Of a DNA stretch of 64,000 bases, positions 45,114 to 54,151 are shown in pieces. The stretch is from Odoribacter sp. AF15-53 (GTDB lineage Bacteria > Bacteroidota > Bacteroidia > Bacteroidales > Marinifilaceae). The position numbers were made by a program, and so were the translations under genes. Each line of letters opens with the position of its first letter. Within the stretch, counting starts at the first letter, position 1. The notes under the pieces are model-generated. The model had not been told where the DNA came from and searched no databases. It saw only the letters and a list, made by a program, of their open reading frames with translations. The stretch lies in the NCBI RefSeq assembly GCF_003479425.1, contig NZ_QUHC01000001.1, positions 930,001 through 994,000 of the forward strand, written 5' to 3'.

Positions 45114-46168
45114 AATGTCAAGTGTAAATATACGGTATAACTTGTCTCGTCTTCTCTTATATCCAGCGTGTAATGTTCCGGAAATAATAGTTCTAATCTA
45201 CGTTTTATATTCTTTAGTCCCAATCCACCTACTTCATTCTTCTTCGAGGCGATCACGGGTTTTGAATTTATACATTGAAATTCCAGATTTTTGTCCCATA
45301 CCTTGAAACCGAGATAAACGTAGGAGGAATTTTCACTATCCACGTTGTGTTTCACCGCGTTCTCCACGAAAGGGATAAACAGAAGCGGTGGAAGCCACAC
45401 CTCGCTGATATTGCCCTCTTTTGAAATAACGTATTCGAACTTATCCCGTCGTATTTTTTCCAAGTTCAGGAAATCATTCAGGAAACGGATTTCAGAGTCT
45501 AATAATACCTGTTCCTTCGCACTATCGTTGATCTGGTAACGCAACATATCTTCAAGCTTGAAAAGCACCCGTGAAGCCTCTTCCGGGTTCTTTCGGAGCA
45601 ACACGTTCGCATTATTCAACATGTTGAACAGAAAATGCGGGTTGATCTGTTTTTTCAGGAACTTTAACTCCGATTGTAACGTGGAAGAAGCCAGCTCATC
45701 AATCCGCTGGTTGTAACCGATCCAGTATTTAAATAGTAGCAGGGCCGACGTTCCAAATATCAATAAGCTCAAAGAGACCATTGATGCCAGCACGTTCAAT
45801 ATGATATACAGGTTACCCTCCTCGTACGTTCCGCCAACATCGTGAAACCAACTCTGCAATACCACGATAAGACAAAGTGACAACAAAATCAAACATGCGA
45901 CCGAAATCAAATAACTCAATATTTGTCCCCTGATCAGGAAACGAGGGGCCAATACGTACAAATTGAAATAAATAATAGCACTCGTGATCACGAAATAATA
46001 AAGCCACCCGTAAAAGCGTTCCAGTGTTAGTACAAGTTCTCCCGACTGGTTGGCAAATATACTGATCGTGATACAGAAAAGAGTCAATAACAACAGGAAG
46101 TGTCTCGCGAACTTGAAGCGGGGAGCCAGCAGGAAATCTGGGACACGACTATCAACAAGATTACTCAT
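45110..46168 (-). CDS. LytS-type sensor histidine kinase (intact)
   Basis: 352 aa. Four predicted N-terminal membrane helices (about 22-150), then a His_kinase domain with phospho-acceptor His178 in KQINPHFLFNMLNN and an ATP-binding domain with N-box PFVENAVKHN and G-box GGLGLKNIKRRLELL. No extracellular sensor domain, so it probably senses through its membrane part or a partner. It overlaps the preceding paralogue and the following response regulator by 4 bp each. Confidence 0.93.
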   Translation of the reverse strand: MSNLVDSRVPDFLLAPRFKFARHFLLLLTLFCITISIFANQSGELVLTLERFYGWLYYFVITSAIIYFNLYVLAPRFLIRGQILSYLISVACLILLSLCLIVVLQSWFHDVGGTYEEGNLYIILNVLASMVSLSLLIFGTSALLLFKYWIGYNQRIDELASSTLQSELKFLKKQINPHFLFNMLNNANVLLRKNPEEASRVLFKLEDMLRYQINDSAKEQVLLDSEIRFLNDFLNLEKIRRDKFEYVISKEGNISEVWLPPLLFIPFVENAVKHNVDSENSSYVYLGFKVWDKNLEFQCINSKPVIASKKNEVGGLGLKNIKRRLELLFPEHYTLDIREDETSYTVYLHLTL

Positions 46169-47223
46169 AGTTTTAGCATATTAAGTTTCAACATAATAAT
46201 CCTTTTGGATATTGACAGGGAATAGTTATCCCCGTACAATAATTCCAATCGCTGTCTGATGCTCGAAAAATCATTCTGATCCGGCAAATTCCCGTTATCA
46301 AAGCTACAAACAAAATGTATCCGGCTATTCTCGACCCGAAATTGGAGATCGATAGCGGTAAACGTATCCTGCCCGTAAACATGAACAACAGCCTGCTGCA
46401 CGAAAGGGATAAACAACAAGGGGGGCACGAAAGTCCGGTCAACCTCTCCTTCCGCGGAAACCGAATACCGGATACGTTTCGAGTACAATTGTTCCAAGGC
46501 CAGATAGTTTGTCAGAAAATTAATCTCAGCCTTCAACAACACCGCTTTCCGGCTGCAATCGTAAAGTTGGTATCTTAATATCTGGCTCAACTTCAACAAC
46601 ATTCCGGAAGCTTCATCCGGTTCGCCACGAGCCAAGACAGCCGTGCGATTCAGTATATTGAACAGCAATTGAGGATTCACCTGCGCTTTCAATTGTTCCA
46701 CTTCCGATTGAATATGTATCCTCTCCAACTGGTTCACTCGTTTATTATCTATCGTCCAATGTTTTAACGCAATCGTGATCGCTCCTCCAAGCAGGCACAA
46801 AACAATCGTGGCAAAAGAAGACACGTAATTCAGGATAAATACCGGATTGAGAAAATAGGATACATCCTGACCCAACATGACACGTACCCCCTCCTCGATA
46901 ATCGTCAGCAAACACATGAGTACAAACACGATAACGAACAACACGATTGTGTAAAGCAGGTATCTTTTCCGCATAAGATACCGGGGTATCAACAGATAGA
47001 TATTCAAATAAGCTACAACCAGATAGGAGGCCAGGTTACAAAGAGTTATCCAGTACAAGTCTGTCCCAAGTTCCGTGACGTCCTGTTGAAAAATAACATA
47101 GGTCTGGTTGAAAGATATGGCAGTCAGCGCCACGACAAACAGGACGTGCCGCCATACCCGCAATTTTGAATTCACCAAAAGATTATAAAGAAAGGTTTGT
47201 CCCCTCAAGTTGATCTTAAACAT
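46165..47223 (-). CDS. degenerate histidine kinase paralogue (predicted pseudokinase)
   Basis: 352 aa, exactly the length of the downstream kinase and with the same layout of four membrane helices and cytoplasmic His_kinase-type domain. The phospho-acceptor motif reads AQVNPQLLFNILN: Gln185 (codon 46669-46671, CAA) replaces His. The N-box reads PFVQQAVVHV instead of ENAVKH, and the glycine-rich box is replaced by NDFSSIRQRLELL. All three elements needed for phosphotransfer are lost while the frame and fold are kept, so it is probably a non-catalytic partner of the intact kinase, not a pseudogene. Encoded 57 bp after the TonB receptor gene. Confidence 0.88.
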   Translation of the reverse strand: MFKINLRGQTFLYNLLVNSKLRVWRHVLFVVALTAISFNQTYVIFQQDVTELGTDLYWITLCNLASYLVVAYLNIYLLIPRYLMRKRYLLYTIVLFVIVFVLMCLLTIIEEGVRVMLGQDVSYFLNPVFILNYVSSFATIVLCLLGGAITIALKHWTIDNKRVNQLERIHIQSEVEQLKAQVNPQLLFNILNRTAVLARGEPDEASGMLLKLSQILRYQLYDCSRKAVLLKAEINFLTNYLALEQLYSKRIRYSVSAEGEVDRTFVPPLLFIPFVQQAVVHVYGQDTFTAIDLQFRVENSRIHFVCSFDNGNLPDQNDFSSIRQRLELLYGDNYSLSISKRIIMLKLNMLKL

Positions 47224-47280
47224 CCCGTGTGTGTGCTTTTTTCAATAATACAAATGTACGATCTTTATTCTTAGCCCGGC

Positions 47281-49647
47281 TTAAAATTCCAACTTATAAC
47301 TGATATTCGGCAAGGATGTGGCTCCACGGATAGGTTTTATCCGGTTAGTCTTGAAATTGTACTCGTGACCGTAATATTCCTTGCATCCAGTCGTGTTCAG
47401 GCTCTTGATAGCGAATTCGTGCGACACTCTTTTCCGGTTAATCTTGTATCCCACCGATAAATTTGTGATAAACATGGGAGAGAATTGTCGGGAAAAAGCC
47501 TTGGTTTCATCGTGTTGCACCACCCTATCCGGATCAAGCAGCGTGGCTGCCTCGTCTACCGGAGCGTAACGATCACCGCCCTGTATCGTCATCTTCAAGT
47601 TCACGCTGAACATGTTCTGTTTATCCCGACCGACCATCCATTCCTTACCTCCCAGCAGGTTGACAATATAATTCCGGTTGTACAACGTGTTACGCCACTT
47701 CCGATCACCGCCGTAATATCTCGAATCAAAGATAGAGGCTGTCACCATGTAATAAAGTCCCTTGTTCAGATAGCGTTCCAGCGTGAGATCCACCCCGATA
47801 TTACGTCCCTTACCCCGGTTTACCAAAGCATCTTCCACGTAAAAATCACGCCTGTTCTGCACGGAATAAGAACTGTCTGCAATAACCGGAACATCATACA
47901 AGTATTGAAAATAAGGTTCTATCTTCACGTTCACGTTGTCCGACACCTTGAATCCGTAAGATAACATCACATGATGAGCTTTCGTGAAATCCAGGTCTTT
48001 ATTCACGGAACGATCGCCCGTGCCTTGCGTCTTCACGAAATACACGTCCATTTTCTCCATCCGGCTATGCAACCCGTAAGCGAGAGCGAAAGAGCTTTTC
48101 GGCGAGGCCTGCCACTTAACACCTGCACGGGGTTCGAGCATCCAGCTATTATTCAATGTCAGTATTTGTGCGTTAATCCCCACATTCAACGTCACCTGAT
48201 CACTTAATCCGATAGATGAACTCGTGTAAGCGGAAATCAGATCCGTGTTGCCCTTCCCCTCGGAAATTAACTCCAAGGGTTGCGTCAGATGCGGGGCCAA
48301 GTTCATATCCATGTTGTAATACATCTTCGTATAAGTAAATCCTGTTTTATTCGAAAATTTGGCACTAAACTTCCGGGTCAGTGCAGTAGTGAATATCAAA
48401 TTCGTATTGCTCCGGTTCAGATCGAGATAAGGAGCCGACTTCAGATTCCAGTCATAACTATCTATCGTTCCCTCGTGCCGGAAATAGGTCACGGCCAACG
48501 TCGTTTTCAGTTGAGTCTCGTTGTTAAAGAAATAGCGATGACTTATACCGCCTGCTCCCATATACTGGCTCGTGTTTGATTTCGTCATATCACCCGTGGT
48601 TTCCCATTTATCGGTATCCTCCTCGAAATCCCCTTTCGATTTATCAACCAAGCCCGTTCCCCAAACCGAGAACACACCCGCCTTGCGTGTAGGCATATTA
48701 AACTTGAAATTCAAATCTTGGTAATCCAACGTTCCGTCGATATCCATCATCCCCAGTTCTCCCAACAACCCCGTGGTGGAGTAACGGTAATTAAAAATGT
48801 AAGAAGAATTGTGTCGCCGTGTCAATGGGCCTTCCGAGGCAAAGTCTATCCCTAGTAAACCCAACTGGAAAGTATTTTCAATCTTCCGGTTATTCCCGTT
48901 CCGCAATTTCATATCGAAAACGCCCGATACGGCATTGTCATACTCGGCGGGGAAAGCACCCGTGAAGAAATCCGAATTGCCCAGTACATGATTGCTTAAT
49001 CCCGACAATATACCTCCACCAAGAATGGACAAATCCGCGAAGTGATTGGGGTTCGGTATCTCCACGTCTTCCAATTTCCATTGTAGCAGATGCGGGGCAT
49101 TTCCATGAATAGATATCCCGTTTGTCGACATGCTAGGCGAGATTCCAGCGAAAGAACTTGCCAAACGTGCCGGATCATCCATTCCTCCGGCATAACGACT
49201 TGCCTCCTCCACGCTAAACATCCGGGCTCCCGTGGTCACCATCTTGTTTAACGGTTGCTCTTTATTCAATTGCGGTCGCACCATAACTTCATCCAGCTCT
49301 TTAATACTTTCTTTCAATGGAATATTCAAACTGACTTCTTTCGAGGACGTTACCAGTATTTCCCGGAAAATAGTCGGCTCGTATCCCACGAAAGAAGCCT
49401 GTATATTATGTCGCCCTATCGGGACGTTTTTAATAACAAAACGTCCCAAACTATCTGTCACAGACCCGATTTCAGGTTTATCCACCAAATTCACTGTCGC
49501 ATAAGCCACCGGATAACCCGAAGCCGCATCCACGACAAAACCTCGTACAACCTGAGTCAAAATCTTGTTATTCTTTTGCCCGATCACGTTCACAGACAAA
49601 CACAAAAGAACAAAGAACACACTCCATTTTTTTATTCCACACTTCAT
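47281..49647 (-). CDS. TonB-dependent receptor with carboxypeptidase-like N-terminal domain
   Basis: 788 aa. Signal peptide (1-23, ends NVIGQ), a CarboxypepD_reg-like beta-sandwich (about 32-113, VRGFVVDAASGYPVAYATV and FVGYEP), then a plug-like domain with GARMFSVEEASRYAGGMDDP, TNGISIHGNAPHLLQWKLED and FPAEYDNAVSGVFDMKLRNG, and a beta barrel ending ISYKLEF. This subgroup is not paired with a SusD protein, and none is nearby. Substrate unknown. It precedes two kinase-type genes and a LytTR regulator, suggesting it supplies or senses their signal. Confidence 0.92.
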   Translation of the reverse strand: MKCGIKKWSVFFVLLCLSVNVIGQKNNKILTQVVRGFVVDAASGYPVAYATVNLVDKPEIGSVTDSLGRFVIKNVPIGRHNIQASFVGYEPTIFREILVTSSKEVSLNIPLKESIKELDEVMVRPQLNKEQPLNKMVTTGARMFSVEEASRYAGGMDDPARLASSFAGISPSMSTNGISIHGNAPHLLQWKLEDVEIPNPNHFADLSILGGGILSGLSNHVLGNSDFFTGAFPAEYDNAVSGVFDMKLRNGNNRKIENTFQLGLLGIDFASEGPLTRRHNSSYIFNYRYSTTGLLGELGMMDIDGTLDYQDLNFKFNMPTRKAGVFSVWGTGLVDKSKGDFEEDTDKWETTGDMTKSNTSQYMGAGGISHRYFFNNETQLKTTLAVTYFRHEGTIDSYDWNLKSAPYLDLNRSNTNLIFTTALTRKFSAKFSNKTGFTYTKMYYNMDMNLAPHLTQPLELISEGKGNTDLISAYTSSSIGLSDQVTLNVGINAQILTLNNSWMLEPRAGVKWQASPKSSFALAYGLHSRMEKMDVYFVKTQGTGDRSVNKDLDFTKAHHVMLSYGFKVSDNVNVKIEPYFQYLYDVPVIADSSYSVQNRRDFYVEDALVNRGKGRNIGVDLTLERYLNKGLYYMVTASIFDSRYYGGDRKWRNTLYNRNYIVNLLGGKEWMVGRDKQNMFSVNLKMTIQGGDRYAPVDEAATLLDPDRVVQHDETKAFSRQFSPMFITNLSVGYKINRKRVSHEFAIKSLNTTGCKEYYGHEYNFKTNRIKPIRGATSLPNISYKLEF

Positions 49648-49689
49648 ATATTTGATTTTTATTATTGATGAAACATATCTTTCCGATTC

Positions 49690-49887
49690 CTACTCCTGTT
49701 GCGTGTTCCTTTTATTCTTGACGTTACTCATGATTTTGAAAACCGTTTCAAATATCTCGTTTTTCCACCCTTTACGGGCCAATTCTTTACTTAAGACTTC
49801 TTCAAACGCATCCAATACTTTCGTGCAAGCGATAGGATCAATTCCCGTCATTTCCGCAACCCGTGATATAACCTCTGTCTTATTCAT
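49690..49887 (-). CDS. HU/IHF-like N-terminal domain protein (half-length)
   Basis: 65 aa. The first about 35 residues (MNKTEVISRVAEMTGIDP to AFEEVLSKEL) match the helical dimerisation half of HU/IHF proteins. The rest (ARKGWKNEIFETVFKIMSN) lacks the GFGTF strand and the DNA-binding arm. No downstream frame continuing the HU fold was seen. It is 42 bp upstream of the TonB receptor on the same strand with a promoter in front, so it may be the first gene of the signalling operon. Function unknown. Confidence 0.7.
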   Translation of the reverse strand: MNKTEVISRVAEMTGIDPIACTKVLDAFEEVLSKELARKGWKNEIFETVFKIMSNVKNKRNTQQE

Positions 49888-49914
49888 AACTGATTTGTTT
49901 TAATGATTACATGC

Positions 49915-49947
49915 CAAAGGTAGGTTTCCGCAGAAAGCTCTGGGAAA
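49915..49947 (-). promoter_or_regulatory. predicted promoter of the HU-like/TonB/kinase operon
   Basis: On the minus strand TTTC (49947-49944), 21-nt spacer, TACCTTTG (49922-49915), giving a leader of about 20 nt before the HU-like start at 49887. Confidence 0.5.
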
Positions 49948-50026
49948 AGAATATACGAAATGCCCGGTTTTGCATACGAAACCGGGCATTACTACTACTT
50001 GATAAAAAAGAATATATGTAGGGCAG

Positions 50027-50082
50027 TGTTGATTACCAAACGTTTTCCCTTCCTTTGTAAGGAGGGGTTAAGGGTGGTAGTT
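50027..50082. repeat. family A intergenic repeat, copy 3 (right half only)
   Basis: GTTGATTACCAAACGTTTTC and CCTTTGTAAGGAGGGGTTAAGG align with the middle of the 20695-20915 element (20787-20840), including the CCTCC/GGAGG hairpin and the GGTGGTAGT end. The left arm is missing. Confidence 0.65.
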
Positions 50083-50134
50083 CTATGTAAATTGACTTGT
50101 TAGACACTCGCTCTACTATTTATCGTATGAAATT

Positions 50135-52318
50135 CTACAAAAGACTGTATGCGCAAGTTACTCCTGCCATCACGATAGCCACCATACTCATCAACTTGAT
50201 CAGGATGTTCAAGCTCGGACCGGACGTATCTTTAAACGGATCACCCACTGTATCACCAATCACCGTGGCCTTGTGATTATCAGAGCCTTTCCCGCCCAGA
50301 TTGCCTTCTTCAATATACTTTTTAGCGTTATCCCATGCCCCACCAGCGTTGGCCATGAAAATAGCCAGTACGAAACCCGTACCCAAACCTCCTGCAAGCA
50401 AACCAATCACGCCGGAAACGCCAAAAATAAGTCCCATCACCACGGGTACGATAATCGCTAATAAAGACGGGAACACCATTTCATGTTGCGCCCCTTTCGT
50501 GGAAATCTCGACACATCTAGCGTAATCCGGTTCTGCCTCCCCGGTCATGATCCCCTTAATTTCGCGGAATTGACGACGTACCTCGTTCACCATCTTCTGG
50601 GCTGCCCGTCCCACGGCATTCATCGTTAACCCGCAAAACACGAACGACATCATGGAACCGATAAAAATACCGGACAACACTCTCGGGTTCATCAACGTCA
50701 CGTCAAAATGCGTCATAAAATCGGAAAGCGTGGCATCGGCCGTTTTAACCATCCTTTCCCCTACCGGTATAACCACTTGCTCCATACGCAACAATCCGAT
50801 CTTGATCTCCTCAATGTAAGAAGCGATCAGGGCTAACCCCGTCAAGGCTGCGGAACCAATTGCAAAACCTTTACCCGTGGCAGCCGTCGTGTTTCCCAAC
50901 GCATCCAAGGCATCCGTACGATGGCGGACCTCTTCGCCCAAATTACTCATTTCCGCATTTCCCCCGGCATTATCCGCGATAGGCCCGTAAGCATCTGTCG
51001 CCAACGTTATACCCAATGTGGAAAGCATACCCACGGCAGCAATACCGACACCGTACAACCCCATTGACATATTAGCAAAACTAAATTCCGCGGCGAACAA
51101 GAAAGAAAGAATAATCCCCACCACGATCGTGAACACGGGTATAGCCGTCGAGATCATTCCCGTACCGATACCTTTAATAATCACCGTAGCGGGGCCCGTT
51201 TCCGAACTTTTCGCAATATCCCGCGTAGGTTTGTAAGCATGAGAAGTATAATACTCGGTCGCTTTCCCGATAACAATTCCCGTCAGCAACCCAACGATAA
51301 TAGATCCACAAATCCAATAACTTAAACCAAGCAGGTAAATCACGAGGAAACTGGCTGCCACGATCAGAATCGAGCTGACATTAATTCCCCGGTCCAGCGA
51401 CCTCAGCAACTGCTGTTGAGTTGCACCTTCCTTTGTTTTTACTAAAAATATACCTAGCAATGATAACACAACCCCGAAAGCCGCGATCAACATAGGTGCC
51501 AGAATAGCGTTAAATTGAACTTCCGGTTCCAACCTGAAAGCTGCCGCACCCAATGCCGCCGTCGCCAGGATAGAACCGCAATACGACTCGTAAAGGTCCG
51601 CACCCATTCCGGCAACATCCCCCACGTTATCTCCCACGTTATCCGCGATCGTTGCAGGATTTCGAGGATCATCCTCCGGTATTCCGGCTTCAACTTTACC
51701 TACCAAATCCGCACCCACGTCTGCCGCTTTCGTGAAAATACCTCCCCCCACTCTCGCAAAAAGAGCCTGAGTGGACGCACCCATTCCAAACGTCAACATC
51801 GTTGTCGTAATCACGATCGCCTTTTCACTGGCAGTCGCCTCTTCCACGAAATAATCCAACAATAACCACCACAATGAAATATCTAAAAGAGCCAAGCCCA
51901 CGACAACCAATCCCATCACGGCTCCCGAACGGAAGGCAACCTTTAACCCGTCATTCATACTTCTACGAGCCGCATTAGCCGTTCTTGCAGAAGCGTAAGT
52001 AGCCGTTTTCATCCCGATGTAACCCGCCAAACCGGAAAAGAAACCTCCCGTTAAGAATGCAAACCACACCCACGGGTTTTGTAATTTCGGGCCATAAGCC
52101 ATCCATGCAAAGAGTACGCACAAAACGAGAAACACGATCGCCACGATCCGGTACTGTTGTCGCAAATAAGCCATAGCTCCTTTGCGGACGTGTCCGGCAA
52201 TACGTTTCATGGTGTCGGTTCCTTCCGACTCTTTCATCATTCCCTTGAAAAAAATCCTTGCGAAAAGGAGAGCGATAATAGCACACACGGGTACTATCCA
52301 AAATAGATCGTTTAACAT
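50135..52318 (-). CDS. hppA: membrane-bound ion-pumping pyrophosphatase
   Basis: 727 aa, about 15-16 membrane helices. Pyrophosphate-binding motif [24 protein letters not shown] with [17 protein letters not shown]. In the segment after GNTT the residues are A-A-T-G ([10 protein letters not shown]), the pattern of K+-dependent enzymes, whereas K+-independent ones have Lys. K+-dependent members in Bacteroidota pump Na+ or both Na+ and H+; the choice cannot be fixed here. It links pyrophosphate hydrolysis to ion gradients. Monocistronic. Confidence 0.96.
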   Translation of the reverse strand: MLNDLFWIVPVCAIIALLFARIFFKGMMKESEGTDTMKRIAGHVRKGAMAYLRQQYRIVAIVFLVLCVLFAWMAYGPKLQNPWVWFAFLTGGFFSGLAGYIGMKTATYASARTANAARRSMNDGLKVAFRSGAVMGLVVVGLALLDISLWWLLLDYFVEEATASEKAIVITTTMLTFGMGASTQALFARVGGGIFTKAADVGADLVGKVEAGIPEDDPRNPATIADNVGDNVGDVAGMGADLYESYCGSILATAALGAAAFRLEPEVQFNAILAPMLIAAFGVVLSLLGIFLVKTKEGATQQQLLRSLDRGINVSSILIVAASFLVIYLLGLSYWICGSIIVGLLTGIVIGKATEYYTSHAYKPTRDIAKSSETGPATVIIKGIGTGMISTAIPVFTIVVGIILSFLFAAEFSFANMSMGLYGVGIAAVGMLSTLGITLATDAYGPIADNAGGNAEMSNLGEEVRHRTDALDALGNTTAATGKGFAIGSAALTGLALIASYIEEIKIGLLRMEQVVIPVGERMVKTADATLSDFMTHFDVTLMNPRVLSGIFIGSMMSFVFCGLTMNAVGRAAQKMVNEVRRQFREIKGIMTGEAEPDYARCVEISTKGAQHEMVFPSLLAIIVPVVMGLIFGVSGVIGLLAGGLGTGFVLAIFMANAGGAWDNAKKYIEEGNLGGKGSDNHKATVIGDTVGDPFKDTSGPSLNILIKLMSMVAIVMAGVTCAYSLL

Positions 52319-52430
52319 GGTATTATATATTTGTAGTTAGTAAAAGTCATACAAAAAAATACTCGTCAAGATTTAAACGAACCCTGATGAGTAAAAGTAC
52401 AAATAAAAACGAAAAAATATTCTCTATTTG

Positions 52431-53732
52431 CTATTTTTTTATAACTAGATTTTTCCCGTAAAGCTCGAATGGCCCCGCATCGGTAATAAGTACTTCATGG
52501 AATTCCCCGACCTGTAAGGGTTTGTCACTCGTCACGAACACTTCCTGATCCACTTCGGGCGAATCATATTGCGTTCGCCCTACAAAATAATCTCCTTCCA
52601 CCCGGTCTATCAAAACTACAAATTTTTCCCCAACACAATCTTCATTCCAAGCGGCCGCAATCCCCGCCTGCAACTCCATTAACTCCTCTGCCCGCTTGTT
52701 TTTCGTCTCTTCGGGCACATCGTCCTGATAATGCTTGTCGCAATAAGTGTCCTCCTCATGCGAGTAAGGGAAAACGCCCAATCGCTCGAATTTCATCATC
52801 GAGACAAAATCTTTCAACTCTTCATAATCCTCTTCCGTCTCCCCGGGATGTCCCACCATGAGCGTCGTGCGCAAGGCGATTCCGGGTACTTCTTTCCGTA
52901 TTTTGTGAATGAGATCCAAGGTTTGTTGCTTGGTCACCCCTCTTCGCATCATTTTGAGCATGTGATCACTGCAATGTTGCAAGGCTATATCTAAGTATTT
53001 GCACACGTTTTTCCGTTCCCGCATCACGGTAAGCAACTCCATCGGGAACCCGGCCGGGTAAGCATAATGCAATTTAATCCATTCTACCCCGGGAATATCC
53101 GCAATCCGATCCACCAATTCCGCCAACCGATTCTTTCCGTATTTATCAATCCCGTAATACGTGATATCTTGTGCCAATACCAGCAACTCTTTTACTCCTT
53201 GCTTGGCCAAACGCTCCGCTTCGTCCACGATCTCCTCAAAAGGACGTGATTTATACTCACCTGTCATGATCGGGATGGCACAATAAGAGCATCCGCGATT
53301 ACATCCCTCGGATATTTTTAGATAAGCATAATGCTTTGGAGTCGTTAGGTGACGCTCGTTACGAAGTTGTTCGTCATACTTCTTACCCAATTCCGCGAGA
53401 ATTCCTTTCCAATCGAATTTCCCAAAATAAGCATCAACCTCCGGGATTTCCTTTTTCAAATCCTTATCGTAGCGTTGAGACAAACACCCCATCACGTATA
53501 TTCGTTCAACTTTCCCCTCGTTCTTTCGTTCCACCTGTTCCAGAATCGTGTTCACCGACTCCTCTTTCGCATCCCCGATAAAACCGCAAGTATTGATAAT
53601 GACAATCTTGGCTTTCGAATTCTCAACATCCACTTCAACACCGTACCCGGCTTTTTCCAATTGCTTCATCAACAACTCCGTATCCACTAGATTCTTGGAA
53701 CATCCCAAACTTATAATATTTACTTTCTTCAT
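52431..53732 (-). CDS. rimO: ribosomal protein S12 methylthiotransferase
   Basis: 433 aa from ATG 53732 (MKKVNIISLGCSKN); the frame extending to 53819 is discounted. N-terminal MTTase domain with cluster cysteines in LGCSKN, NTCGF and MGCLSQRY, radical-SAM core with EGCNRGCSYCAIP, and a C-terminal TRAM domain (about 365-433). It methylthiolates an aspartate of S12. The SLGCSKN start and CSYCAIP favour RimO over MiaB. TAACTTTG on the minus strand (53760-53753) is a likely -7 box. Confidence 0.96.
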   Translation of the reverse strand: MKKVNIISLGCSKNLVDTELLMKQLEKAGYGVEVDVENSKAKIVIINTCGFIGDAKEESVNTILEQVERKNEGKVERIYVMGCLSQRYDKDLKKEIPEVDAYFGKFDWKGILAELGKKYDEQLRNERHLTTPKHYAYLKISEGCNRGCSYCAIPIMTGEYKSRPFEEIVDEAERLAKQGVKELLVLAQDITYYGIDKYGKNRLAELVDRIADIPGVEWIKLHYAYPAGFPMELLTVMRERKNVCKYLDIALQHCSDHMLKMMRRGVTKQQTLDLIHKIRKEVPGIALRTTLMVGHPGETEEDYEELKDFVSMMKFERLGVFPYSHEEDTYCDKHYQDDVPEETKNKRAEELMELQAGIAAAWNEDCVGEKFVVLIDRVEGDYFVGRTQYDSPEVDQEVFVTSDKPLQVGEFHEVLITDAGPFELYGKNLVIKK

Positions 53733-54151
53733 CTTGGCTCCTGATTTGGGTGCAAAGTTAACGCTTACGAACGAAAATTCCTCTAATTTCATTGCACAAA
53801 ATAAACACCCCCACTCCAAAGCAAATCATACCTGAATCTTATTTGATAAAATCACATACTTTATATTTTACTTACTCTAGCTTCCATCTTTCTTCTATTT
53901 ACCTTCTATCAGGATTGCAAAATCATGATGTAATCGTAGAAAGCATAAACACGTTGAAGTCACTTTACCGGATACTATTTATACTTATCATATTTGATAT
54001 TCATCGGAAGTCGGCTAAAGATAGTTCTGATAAATTCTGTATCTTCATTGACTTTCCGTATCTTTGTGCTGGAATTCAAGCGAAACGCTTAGACTCGTAA
54101 AGTGTATCCGCAACACAAGCACTTTATGAACTTTATAAATTTAGGAGCTTT
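53733..54151. other. intergenic region between divergent rimO and ygiQ-like genes
   Basis: 419 bp. It holds the rimO -7 box, the ygiQ-like promoter and, just before the ygiQ-like start, a short CTTTATGAACTTTATAAATT repeat related to family B near pepD. Small open frames in between are not convincing. Confidence 0.55.
54036..54066 (+). promoter_or_regulatory. predicted promoter of the YgiQ-like gene
   Basis: TCTG (54036-54039), 19-nt spacer, TATCTTTG (54059-54066). The leader to the ATG at 54152 is about 80 nt and contains the TTTATGAAC repeat. Confidence 0.4.

Noticed and set aside
46165..47223. Degenerate kinase called as a pseudogene
   Set aside because: The frame is intact at full length, overlaps its neighbour by 4 bp and keeps the membrane part, which fits retained function better than decay.
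47485..47964. 159-aa open frame on the plus strand
   Set aside because: It is antisense to the TonB receptor barrel, is rich in His and Arg as expected of a reversed frame, and has no promoter.
53792..54100. 102-aa open frame on the plus strand between rimO and the YgiQ-like gene
   Set aside because: Starts inside the rimO leader, crosses the predicted ygiQ promoter, and has no recognisable domain or export signal.
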